In this document: one piece after another, positions 25,001-36,929 of the stretch | Layout of the letters: the number at the start of each line of letters is the position of its first letter | Numbering within the stretch: position 1 is the first letter of the stretch | Source of the DNA: Branchiostoma belcheri | Taxonomy: Eukaryota > Chordata > Leptocardii > Amphioxiformes > Branchiostomatidae | DNA length: 64,000 nt | Assembly (NCBI RefSeq): GCF_001625305.1 | Contig: NW_017802491.1 | Span: 2,344,245-2,408,244, forward strand | Direction: 5' to 3' | Translations under genes and position numbers: made by a program | Notes under the pieces: generated by a model | The model's database searches: none | Told to the model about the DNA's origin: nothing | The model's input: the letters and a program-made list of their open reading frames with translations, nothing else

Positions 25001-28000
25001 GAGATCTGTTTTTCGGGTGTTGGCTGGGCTGGACAGTTGAGGGCAGGGCCATCCCAAGGCCAAGAAGGGCTCAGCCATCAGGACAATAAGGAGATGGGCA
25101 GGTTGGTCTGACCATCTGGTCTTTACTGCGACTGTGGAAATTTGAGATTTCTCAGTAATATTTAACAAGTGGCTCTTCACGTTAATGGGCCAATTAATTT
25201 ATTATACCTGTATGTCAAATGTTTGGTAACTTCATGAGACCTTTGCTGATACCATGTCTGTTGATCACCAGGGCAGTTAGAGCATTTCATAAGGAGATTT
25301 TAAGACATTTGTGTGTAGATTATTCTTATATGATGTAATTCAATATGTCATTGTATATAAACTTTAGCCTGGGTGCCATCCTCCGTAGTTTCCCAAATGT
25401 CACTCGCTACCGTGGCCAGCGACATTAGGGAGCAGATGGAAACTACGGAGGATGGCACCCAGTCTATATACATTTGTGTATACAGAGAAAAGTCATGCCA
25501 TGGGGACTTGTTAATATGTATGGTGGTATTCCTCCCTCGGACTCAAAGATCATGGTCCAGTGCTGGGACTTAAAAGCTCCTGTCACTTGCAGAGTTGCAG
25601 AAAGAACAACAAGTTTTCACAACTAAATGTGCCCCTTTCTTTGCAACCTAACTTTAGAGAAAACACAGGTTCTGCCAATCGTGGGTCATTGCCTGTATAA
25701 ATAGACACCTGTAGATAGAAAAACTAAGCTTACAAACACATCAGAGAACTTTTATGCATCTGGAAAGGAAAAAAAAACACTTGCTGAAGATGAAAAGACT
25801 GGCGATGTGGAGTAAGGTGCTTTAAGTTCCAGGGTTGTTGATGAATATTTGATGATGTGAAGCGTGGGATGACCTGTTGGTGTGCAGGCATTCTCCGCTG
25901 GCATATTTTCATACTGCGTGATCCCCAGCATAATTGGAAAGTCTGATTAGCATGTGTATGGATCCTACAGGGAGGTCAGTCTTGTGTACATTTTCCTACA
26001 CTGTCGGGGAGATGGCAGACCTCCCAGGTGGCACAGTTGCCACCGGGTAGAAAAAAATCCTGGCGTCACCGAGAAAAGTTGGCAAGGAAACTGTGTACAC
26101 ATACGAGCTTTAGTGGTTATGTTTCTTCATAATGTTTATGGACAGTGTGAGGTAATCATTTCTGTTAGATTTTCTCAGAGACTCTTAAATGGTGGTGCTG
26201 ACCCATGGTGGCCTTTCTTTATAGAGAGATAGACAACAGTCCGGACGCAAGTGCCCGGCTATTGTACTGCTGTTAAAGGAGAATTATAGTAAGTCTTGTC
26301 TCCAGGCGGTGTTTAGGCTGGGGAGGTAAACAATATGTCCACAGCACATCAATTATTTTCACAATCACTTTAGTTGGCAACTCGGAGGATTTTGTTACGA
26401 CTTGCCTCCAACCATTCTTACCCATTCTATTGTGTGCCAATTATAGGGTAGTGCGCTGTAAGAGAGTAAATTGCATGATAAACATTCTTCTAATTGCCTA
26501 CATTTCCATAAGTCTGTTAATCTATTACCCTCACTCTGTAAGGCCAATGTGAGAAGATGGCCAGTATAAATGGTGGCCATTTCTGGTGACTGATAGCTTG
26601 CTGACGGCTCCTCTGCTTACTAAGTGTCCTCTGCTCATGACGGTTGAGTCAGTTCTTGGTGGGAAACAATTATGGTGTGCAGCGGGATGGAACACCTGCA
26701 CCAAGGCCTACACCATGCCACACCTGGGACAATAGATAGACAACACCTGTGTGTAATATCATCTCTTCTCACTGTCTGCTTCCTCAACATCGTTCTTGAG
26801 CAAAGAAGAAAAAATTAAAGATTGCAAGAAAAAAGATTTTGTTTACAGCAACCACCTGTTAACATGATGAATTGAGGGGTAATGATAAAATGTTGAGTGA
26901 AGTATTGACAGGAGTATATCTTATTTGAGTGTCCTGTTTTTTATACATGTACATGATCATGAACCTATGTAGGTCTTTGTGGCAGGGAGAGAAGTCATGG
27001 GCCTTGGCAGAAGTAACCTTTCCTTTTGTCTAGATGTACATTGTCGAGCTACGACAAAACCACCTGAAGCGTGTCGGAGCTTGAAAGAAGAGAACCAGTT
27101 TTCCTTTGTATTGTGTTTACCACAAAACTGTCCGATTATCCTCACAGTCAGAGGGTCGACTGAAAGGGTTGATGTGTTTTTAAAGACTAGCCATGGTGCC
27201 TAAAGTTATGAGTAGTGTCCTCTGATTTGAACATTGATGCTTCCTTTGTTTGAGAGCATTGATGAGGAGATGATGCCTGAGGGCTTGGAGACTCGGTTTC
27301 ATCAACACAAAATGACTAGATGGGCGTAGATCAGATGTCAACAGCACTGTCTCAACAAAAGGTCCCAAACTTGTAGAATATTGACAGAAAAAGAAGTTCT
27401 CTTACATGTATTTTCATGGCCAAGTTTTGTCACAAATTCAAGATATCGTAGGAAGATCATCATAATTTTCCTCTTTGACATGAAATCGGAAAACAAATTG
27501 ATAGCACAGTTTTTGGTACTTAAATACAAAGTTAATCTGTGCTATGTTGGTTAGTTTTAGTAGATAATGTGTGGTACTCTGAGGTACATGACCCCAGGAA
27601 TGTGTTTGCAATGTGTAAGGTCTCTTGCATTATGATATTGTCGATGCCACCAAGGGATATTTTTGCATCTCAAAGCAGTGACGGCATTCCTATGTCAGTT
27701 CTGTAGATCCAATAATACTCAATTATTATAGCTCAGACAAGGAGCCTATTCAACCATGTATTTGGGACAGATTGTGAATATAATACATGATATAATCCTC
27801 GGCTCATAATAAGGGTGGGGACAAATCCTATGTTATCCTGAAGAATTATCGACTATGCTATTGTTTGATAACTCAGACTTGTGAGAAGAAAAATTGTTAT
27901 TATACACCTTATTTCAAGATATAGTGTTTTGGATATGGTATATGCTGTATCATCTGTCGTGTTGGCATTCTCAAAGTTTAAATTGTTGAGAGATATGTTC

Positions 28001-30600
28001 ATGACTGAGATACAAACTACGACATTGGGATGGGATGAAAGTGTGCAGGGGCTTTAGAGATAGAAGTGTAACATTATAGTGGCATGTGTTTTCAATGAGA
28101 TCTTTCTTACCTCCTTGTGATATAAGTCCGGGCAAATTTAAAGGTATTCAAATCTATTTCTATAAGATATCTATTAGTAAGTTATTGTGCATCATCCATA
28201 CTGATGGTGCATCAAGCATGTGAGGCCACCTAGCAGCAGTTTAATATTGCAACAAGATGACTTGTTCTTGTTAAATGAAGTAGAGAAACCACTCCTTTTG
28301 TCTGTCAGACAGGCAGTATTGTACTGTGTGGAAGGATGTATTTGTGGGAACAATTGGCAGCCACTGACACGACTGGCTCATAACTTTTCACCCCTGATAG
28401 GTTTGGGCAGACTTTAGTGTGAGCTGGGGACCAAATCCTGGCTGCGGTCCAAAGAAGCTGTGTTACTAGGACTGTTCTTTAGCCACCTGTTCAATCATTG
28501 CCTGTGGTCGGGACTAACAACAACTGCTGCCCCTTGGGCTCCACTGATATAGCATCCTATGGTCAGGTTGGGAGTCCCTCCTGCCACTGATACCCACACC
28601 CCAGGGTGCTTTTCTCAGGACCAAGGTCAAATAAGGTGCTGTAGGAACCACCAGGCTGTACTTGTCTGCTTTAGGTCCCTCCAGTAACATTTGGTAATAA
28701 ACAATGTGTCAAACTCTATATGTTTGGAAAAACGCACCCCGCTATTCTGTCTGGGCAGTGGTGTGACAAACCGTGTGTTGTTGGCATGTTAGAAATGTTT
28801 TCAGCTACCACAGAACCTGTAATCAGGGTATCTATTGGATAAAGCAAGGAGGTCAGAGGGCAAGCTCTGCAGATATCAAAGATAGCAGAATCTTTCAGGT
28901 TTTGAGTGTATGGTGCGGCAAGCTATATTTCATATACCGGTAAATGCCACACCAAAGTTGAATAAATAATTGCTTATTTCATTTAACAACAGTAATGTAG
29001 TGATGACCAGTCACTTTACTTTCCTCCTCAAAGCCAGCCTGTCTCAGTCTAAACAAAATAACATGTCCCATCTCTTATCTCTAGTTTTCATCAGATATTA
29101 AAATCTTTCTTCCCCGACGATCATGGATTACCTGCATTCCAAAGAATGCACCTTGTCTGCCCCATTGTTTGATGTATCCGATGATTAGGAAATATCTCCA
29201 CGGATGGCTCTGCATTGCTTAGTCAGGCGGACAGGACCAGAATAATCCGGCCGTTGTCTTTCATCCGTGTATATCCCATAGATAAAGTAGTTATGAGGGA
29301 GGAATGTCGGCCTGAGGCAGAATTTCATATTTTTCATACAGTGATGACATACCTGTCCAACCTGTCAGCACCGGGGAATGCAGACAGTGTGTTCACCTGG
29401 TCTCCTTCACGTCCGGACAAGGCCAGCATCATTATCAATCATTATTCATAATTATGTAATCATTCTCAAAAGTGGCTCCTTTGTTTTTAACTGTCTAATC
29501 ATTTTTTATTGTTATAAAAGACACAAAGGAACTTGTTTAATCAAGGCCTTGGTTTAATGAACGTCTGCCCTTGGGCTGATCTTTCTGTCACAAATTTTTG
29601 CAATGGGTGGGTACAGAGTGAAAAATGTTCATGTCACTCCCATTTCTGTATTCATGCAAGTATTTTTTCACTGTTTTATTGTAACTTTCATCACACAGAT
29701 TTACTTCTTCCCGGAGCTTTCCAGAGTTGCAGGTCCTCCCCCTGAGTCTGATAATGAACCAGCCTTATTTAATATTCATGTGGAGTTATGGATGAATGGA
29801 ACAAAGGTGTACTACTGGCCTTGCAGTTGTGCAGTTAGGCTTTCTTTCAGAGCAGGTCTCATTATGAACTTGATCCACAATGTAACATGCTGGGATATGA
29901 TAGGCACATGCACATTATATCATAAATTATATGCTATGATTAATAAATGGACAACGACAATTAACTTGTACACAAAATTAGTCAGATGATCTTCCAAGCT
30001 AAGTTAAACAAGAATTTCCATACCTATAGTGGTCACCTGATAAATGAAACTATATTGCCTAAGGTGTAGCCAAATTTTAACCTCCTTGGTCACAACCACA
30101 TGTCCCATGGGAATACAACAGGGCACACAAACAAACGCACCATTTAACACCTTGGCACAAATCAACTGGGCATTGAAGGCTTGAGGCCCAATTAGTCAAA
30201 TTGACCATGGAATACTCAGCATTCTCTTTATTTGCCGTTGTACCATCTTACAAAATGTAATTAAAGTGAAAGTGCTTAATTGTGACCTGATATTGATAAC
30301 ACCCTAAAAGTTTGACCTCAAAGCTTTTAAAAGTCGCTAATTATACATGTAAGTTCTGGATAATCTGTGATTGGTTGTAACAATCATCAAGGTAAGGTTT
30401 ATTTCATATACCCTGATACACACATTGTATCTGTCCATTGGCACCTTCAGATTTTAAACTGACCAATCAGCAAGTGTTCATGAAGTTTGAAGTATAACCA
30501 CCAAAAAGTGACAAGCTGTTGAGAGTCATTTCGTCCATGGTCTTGGAGTGCTAAATAATAGTGTGTACAATACACAGATTTCTGCCCAATTTACTCATAT
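19084..30600. other. CpG-poor noncoding stretch
   Basis: Apart from the foldback element at 25365, I see no gene. Donor-like sites with no good acceptor partner occur at 21305 and 22193. The frame ending at the second (MDKQGRVV..., from 22085) is short and unrecognised. The longer frames at 22505-22933 and 29603-29989 show no motif. Confidence 0.5.
25365..25466. mobile_element. 102-bp foldback MITE with 29-bp TIRs
   Basis: Positions 25365-25393 and 25438-25466 are inverted repeats matching at 28 of 29 bases, beginning TAGCCTGGGTGCCATCC. The pairing continues inward in part (AATGTC with GACATT). Only about 44 bases separate the arms, so the single strand would fold into a long hairpin. Flanks TATAAACTT and TATACATT could be a diverged target duplication. 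The first 14 bases match the terminal motif of the element at 42002 except at one position. Confidence 0.75.
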
Positions 30601-30628
30601 CCTTTTCTGTTTCGTGCTTTTTTATTAG

Positions 30629-30730
30629 GCCAGGGGAGTGCACATCTGCCACATCATCAACAGAAGGCTGGAACAACATTTCTTGAAAGGAGCTGGAAAG
30701 GTCTAGGCATTATGGGATAGGAATTTAAAG
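30629..30730 (+). other. Candidate noncoding exon
   Basis: The 102-base segment follows a pyrimidine-rich acceptor (TTCGTGCTTTTTTATTAG) and ends at AAAG/GTGAGT. All three frames contain stops, so it cannot be an internal coding exon. It is the first of several such candidates within 3.2 kb. Confidence 0.25.
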
Positions 30731-32490
30731 GTGAGTCAGTTAAATCCATCTGTGCTGCATCTCTCTGCAGCGCGGTAAACCCGCGCATGTAGGCTTCTGG
30801 GTACATTTATCGTTTTTCCCGTGACAGATGAAGGATTGGAAAAATCTTGCAAATGACCCTAAAGTGATGCAGTCCCAAAGCCACTCATTTTAAGAGTTCA
30901 AAAGGTGTTCTCTACTGCCCAATTATGTGCCACGTCTCCTGCTCCTGTGAAGGACTCTGGGCAGACAGATGCTACATGTCGGAACCTGTTCTCCTGGTGG
31001 GAAATATAAGGACATGAAACACTTGTGGTGTTATGTTGAACTGGTACCAGAAAGTTGCACCGCTATTGATTCTCAAAGGATGTCATCACTAAATGGTGAA
31101 GTGAAAGATCTAATAATAGAAATGAATCATCATCAGTTTTAACAAGTGTAAGAGACATCCTTGGATAAATCTAAGAGAACTCGAAGCCCTTAATTGTTTC
31201 TGTGGGACTTGTGACTAGATTTCCAACTTGTTTCTCAGAGCATAATCCATTGACTGAGGGGCATTTGGTTTTCAACAGGTGTCATTTGAAATGACCACAG
31301 AGGTGATGTGTTAGTCACGTCTGTTACTGTTGGTGAAATGCTCACCTGGCCTCAAACGTTTGTCCTGAACACCAAACCACACAGTGTACAACAGTGTACA
31401 CATTCCCTGTGGGGAGAGAGCAAAACATAACAGAGGCAACAGATTGTGACCACAGCTTACTTAAGAAGATCACACCGGATAGCACTGAAGACCTCCTACA
31501 TCTTCCAAAACTTCCAGGGTTTTTTAAAAGCTTTTGGTAAAGATTTCACTTGGTGTGATTTTCGTTGAATTCTACATCACTAAATGACTGTTTGTTATTG
31601 GTTTGTATATGTTCCGTTCATCCTGTATGTGATATTAATGAGCTGTCAGTACACCTACAGCGCAGCCCTCGGACCCCCATGAAATCAAATCTCCTCCCAG
31701 CTAGTTTACTTTTGTCCTCTTGGAAAGCTAACGGAAGGCAGCGAGCGTGTCTGCATGTAAAGTAGATGTAGGATGCTGAGTGACCCTTCTCCGTGTTGCG
31801 TCATGGCAGACTTACAACGTGGTGTGGTCGACTTCTAATCAATGGGACGGCCTGTATTTTTAGGAGGTTGTGTGCTTAGGCTGTGTTCTTATCGGATCTA
31901 CGCCCGTTAGTCCTGTCATTGGAGAGCGATGTCTGCGTAAACCCATTCACCGCGGCCGGCACGACTTTGTCGCGATCACGTCTGAAGTTCTTGTTTTGTC
32001 AAGTTCACTAAGACGAGGAGGTAATATCTTAAGCAGGATCGTCATAATGAGCCTTTATCTGTCAAAGATTTCTTACATCACGTCTTGTACATAAAAGACA
32101 GTATAAAGGATATTATGTAACTCCTAGTGACCACTTTGATCCTTCTTACAGGCCCCATGAGGGTAATATCCTTTAAAAAAAAATGCATTCTTGAAAGCTT
32201 ATTAAGATGGAAATATTCTTTGCCATAGTGCATGCAGCACAATCTAGCATACTTCCTACAGATGAGACAGTTATTACATGCAGATGAAGTTTTTCTTTTG
32301 TGAAATACCGGGTACTCAGCATTACTCTCATGTACATGTAACTTCTGCTGTCTTTCCAACATCATAATAATGGCAACCATAGCTGATATGTTATACATGT
32401 ATGTGTATAGAAGGCAGCAATACCAGAACAGTGACAATGTTTGGTAAGTTGACAGACATGTTGACGAATGTTTTCCACTTTTCCTATCAG

Positions 32491-32534
32491 GAATAGACTC
32501 CTGTCACATGGTGGAACTGGAAGTCAGTCTGTAG
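32491..32534 (+). other. Candidate short noncoding exon
   Basis: The 44-base segment lies between TTTTCCACTTTTCCTATCAG and GTAG/GTGAGT. A further strong donor (GTTTG/GTAAGT) lies just upstream at 32440. There is no useful coding frame. Confidence 0.25.
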
Positions 32535-33174
32535 GTGAGTTTGTGCCGGTGACACCACATGCGGGCTTATCTGGCCTAAAGCTTCGTATGTTTCTTTGCA
32601 CAGCTCCCCTAATTGTTGACTACTGATACGCAAATATATTCTGTATGCGCAAACTGCTCCCTAATCCTACCCTGCTTTCAACATCTCGAGTCCGTTGGTG
32701 GTGCAGACGCAGACATGTGGAAATGAGAGAACTTTTCTCTCGTCATTACGTCCCTCATTAGGGCCACACAAACATGAGTTTTAAGGAAGGCATCCTTTGT
32801 AAACCTTGTGCCTAATGAGAGAAGGTATGAAGCATTTTCTGGAGGATTTTGATGATATAAATTTTTGGAAAAATTTTCTCAGTGGCAGTCACGAGACATT
32901 CATCCTGTGCTTGTAATGAAGAGCAGACTTCTCAATTTTGAAACACTTGTTACTGTGGTGTGCATACTATGTAATACATTTCTTACTATCTGTCTGAGGT
33001 GACCATTATTTCTTTTCCTCACTCTATCGATATGGCTCAGATTGGTCAAATAGTTATACTGTACTTAGAGACGAGGAAAAGAATAAAACATTTGTTGTTC
33101 TTCATAAAAGCATGAAGTTTTGTGAAGTTTGATATTCTATTAATCTCAGGACACCTTTATCATTTATTTTTCAG

Positions 33175-33448
33175 GTGGGACCCTGGCCTTGTTGGTACCT
33201 TAGCTGTTCCTGTAGGGAGGCAGAAGATGGTGCACCAGTGCCAAGTTCATGGTCACAGCAACAGGTCCTTCCCACTCTGGCTGCTGCTGTACCTGGCAGG
33301 TCAAAAGGCTTTGAACTTCTAACATCAGTCAGCCACCCCCCACCTGGTAATGGCGTCCATATCAGGTCATCCATCATGGAATGAACAGCCAGCGTCAGCG
33401 GACATGTTTACACTACCCCATCCTCAGACGGACTGACAGAACACAATG
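33175..33448 (+). other. Candidate noncoding exon
   Basis: The 274-base segment starts after CATTTATTTTTCAG and ends at AATG/GTAAGTG. It is GC-richer than its flanks. All frames meet stops, so it would be UTR or lncRNA. A second good donor (GCAG/GTAAGC) follows at 33602 and could be an alternative end. Confidence 0.27.
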
Positions 33449-33669
33449 GTAAGTGTCCGGCCATCAGGGCTGCCAATCCTGCCTTGCTTTTGTAGCAGGT
33501 TGAGAGAAAAGGGACAGCAAAAGGGCACTATTAGGACGGGATAATGTGACAATGTGTGTTTGTTTGCCTTGAGTTAAAAGGCAGGAGTGTTGATGGCGCA
33601 GGTAAGCTGTGAGGCGGGGGTGGAATGGAAAGTCTGGGATATCAGTAATCCTGCTCCTCTGTCCTACAG

Positions 33670-33832
33670 GAGGATCATCTGATCCTCTAAACATAAGCCT
33701 GAGTTTATGTGGGCAGAGTAACAATATCAGAGCCTGGAGGTTAGCGGTGGCTTTCTTACCTCCTCCCATGCTTAGTCTAATAGCATTACTTCTTCTGTCT
33801 TAAAGAATGAATGTGCCTTCAGTGTGGTAAAG
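33670..33832 (+). other. Candidate noncoding exon
   Basis: The 163-base segment follows GCTCCTCTGTCCTACAG and ends at AAAG/GTAAGC. Stops occur in all frames. With the candidates at 30629, 32491 and 33175 it forms a cluster of four plus-strand segments with near-consensus signals. Confidence 0.25.
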
Positions 33833-33849
33833 GTAAGCTGGTCTGACAA

Positions 33850-36250
33850 ATCACTTACAGCTGGAAATGGGAGGGTCACATTAAGATGTAGTTTAAAAAT
33901 ATGTGAGTCTATTTTCTATTGATGAATAAAGCAGAAAATAAATACCACTCAAAAGATGCACATTTTTGCATCAGTAGCAGTGCATGGCACACTTTATTCT
34001 CATTTGCTGCTTAGGTAACATTGAGTCACACAAGTAATAAAAATCTTTACAAATAAAAGTTTACAATTATCAAACCTCTCTATCTTACTGAGGCTTATAA
34101 TGTAGTACAATTTTGCACATCAACAGAAAAATGAAGTCAACTACGAACATCACAGCATGTTATTATGTTCTATGTGTTTGAGGTGCACAGTTACAAAACT
34201 CGTTGAGAACACTTGGTTAAGTGAGATTAAAATACACAGCAGTACATATATGTTTTTACCTATAAAATACATGGTTAGTTCCTTCAAGACTTAGTCTTCA
34301 CTTGGTAACTAATATGTTACAACACTATGAAGTCAGAGAGACAAAAACAGAGTCATGCATAGTATATATGACAATATACATTGTACAAAGAATTCACAAC
34401 AGGATTCCTGGGGAAGGGGCAAGGTGTGTTCTGATGTACATGTATGGCTTAGAGGTATGGTGGCAATGTGGAAATGTGGAAGTCTTCCACGTGAGTGTTA
34501 TGAGAAATGGCAATGGCTTGTGTTCAATAGAAGGAAAGGTCTGAACTTGCATTGACATGACTGGTGGTCCAAACAGAAGTGTATGGGATTTACATGTACT
34601 GCAATCATGTTAGCAGAAGATCCATTAAAAAGAGTCACAAGGATTGGTGTTGGAGACAGAAGCAGGATTGGCTAAGATGTGGAAGAAACCTACATGTACC
34701 ATAATACATGTTTACGAAGTAAAAAGTGACTTCTTCCATGATCACAACAAGTTTACATGTACAACAGTTACTGCAGATAATACTCCTTGAGTCAGTATGT
34801 AATGTTAGATGACTTAGCAAAGAATACAACCTATCCAATGTATTAGTTCCATACAATACATCAATCTACATATCTAGACTATAATTTTTGTACATGTTAA
34901 GCAGAGCATTTTTTAAATGTAGACACTTGGAAGACATGAATAATAAAGTACTAAATGTATACATGTATATTTACATATTTCTACCAGAAAAGATTGTATG
35001 AATGAATACTATTTTGGCAAAGGAGAAAATTTGTGGCTTAGGCTAACCTAAGAAATCTCTATTGAGCCAGCTCCAAGTCTGTATGTACAAGATTCCCAAC
35101 ATTTGCTTATTTTATACAAGAGAAGTTTTGTCTGAGTTACAGAGGGAGATCGTTAGATTTCCTCGTCTCAGAAAGGAACAACATCCATCAAGGCACTTCT
35201 GGTATTCCTGATTATTTCCTCACCTGGCTGAATGTTTTCTTGTAGTGATTAGTGACAAGTTTGATAACTTCTGGGCTGGCAGTTCTGAATCTTAGCAGTT
35301 TTTACTTTCTGCCAAAACATTTCTCACCAACCTTTCCAGGTTTGATGATAAAATGGTTCTTTTTCAGAAAAAGCTGACAGACCAGCCCTATTACCCATCC
35401 TCCCTGGTAGGGGTGAGAAGACGGCCCAACTTTGGAGATCTCTCTGGAAGGTACATGTATATTGTGCAGCATACAAAACATTTATAGACAGTACATGTAC
35501 TTCAAGCTTTAAGGAATAGCACAGCAGATTACAAGTCATGTGTACTTATGCCTATTGCCTGTCAACAGCATTCCGTTACCTTAGGTTCTTATTAGTTCCT
35601 ATTGCATATCCAAATCATTGACATAAGGTCGATAAAATCACAGGAACATAATTGTGTACATCATATGCTGAGAGTTTGTACATCATGACTGTGAAGGTTC
35701 TCAGCTAAGGCACTATCAGCCTCAACACTGTCTCACACACATCTTTGGCTCCTACTTGACCTTGATTCCTATGTAATACACTGATTAGCTCATCACTTGA
35801 GAAGTATAGACATTTACAGCTTGAGCAATACAAGGCATTATTAGTTATTATAGTCAAAGCTAAGACGATGTTTATGAGACAGTAATAAGGCCGTGTTGTA
35901 CTACTGCATAGCTCTCCCTGGTTGCTTGATTTGGCTTGAGCAGCTCGTGCAGTGCCATGACAGTACATCTCACATACTAAGGTAGCTTGTTGCATAAGAT
36001 TCACTACATCTATTATACATGGAACTATAGCAGCTAATGAAATCTGTGTTCCTTATGTCTTCCGTTGTTTTCAGCTTAATTCTTGATTGGTCAACTTTAT
36101 GTTTCTACTTCCTACTTTGTATCTGAATCTTTAGGCTTCACCTACTTGATAGTTCACAATACAGCTTCATTATTATGTAACTCTATTGATGCCTTATCTG
36201 AAACTTTGTCAATCAGTAGCTATTCTTAGACTAGCATTTCACTGCTGAGT
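33850..36250. other. AT-rich stretch dense in TACATGTA
   Basis: Seven copies of the palindrome TACATGTA fall in 34437-35499. No coding frame is convincing. The stretch could be the 3' UTR of a minus-strand gene (see 36460) or simple intergenic DNA. Confidence 0.5.
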
Positions 36251-36459
36251 TAAATTTTTATTGTATTCTTCTTATCACATACTTTAAAGTTCGATGAATT
36301 CACTCTTTCCAGCTTGGAGTAAAATATCCTGGACAGTGGTTGACCTTGCTTTCTAATGTCATGATCAACAGATTCGACCTGCATTCAACACAGAAATTCT
36401 GAGGATAGTAGTTTGATGCAAACAAGTTTTTCCTCTTGAGTGGAGTCCGGTTTACCTAC

Positions 36460-36522
36460 CCTGTCCTTTGTGTCGCAGTAGTGGAAGACAGCTGACCACA
36501 GGCCCCCTTTTTCTTCTCCTTC
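36460..36522 (-). CDS. Candidate internal coding exon, minus strand
   Basis: On the minus strand a pyrimidine-rich run ends in TTTTTGTGCAG, followed by exactly 21 codons with GGLWSAVFHYCDTKDR, then GTAGGT as donor. The next acceptor-like site (GTTGAATGCAG) opens another 42 codons in the same phase before TAA (36253-36251). The region after that, to AATAAA-like signals near 33993-33998, could be a long AT-rich 3' UTR. I do not recognise the peptide. The reading is consistent in phase, but random sequence of this length could give it. Confidence 0.25.
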
Positions 36523-36772
36523 CTGCACAAAAATAACAAACAAAAGATCATACATTACTCATACAGTTGCTGGCCACCTATTCCTTATTTCATCACTTTG
36601 CAGCTAACACAGGAGTCCATACTGTGTAGGAAAAATACATACATGTACATACATACAACATGTTAGTGATGTGGAAAGCATGTTTGTTGTGTTGTGAGTG
36701 TGGTGTACATGTACATACTACTGACAGGTTGTAAAAATGTATGTTACTCTTGTTTGAATCTTCCTCCTGCAG

Positions 36773-36929
36773 ACTTGAGGTGAGTGACCAAACCCTCGGA
36801 CTTCAAACCAACTGTTATCGGCCATCCCAGAGACAGACTAAACTACCAGGTGGATCAACACCTTCCCAGAAGACACCAGGATGTAGAGATTCTCTGAACG
36901 TGTTCAGGACCGACCTATTTGTCTCTCAG
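36773..36929 (+). other. Candidate plus-strand exon
   Basis: The 157-base segment follows a strong acceptor (TTTGAATCTTCCTCCTGCAG) and ends at CTCAG/GTGAAA. One frame is open throughout, entering in phase 2 and leaving in phase 0; the peptide is polar with no recognised domain. It overlaps no other candidate but lies close to an opposite-strand candidate at 36460. Confidence 0.22.

Noticed and set aside
30768..30784. GC hairpin GCGCGG-loop-CCGCGC
   Set aside because: The six-base stem is too short to support a terminator, ncRNA or mobile element by itself.
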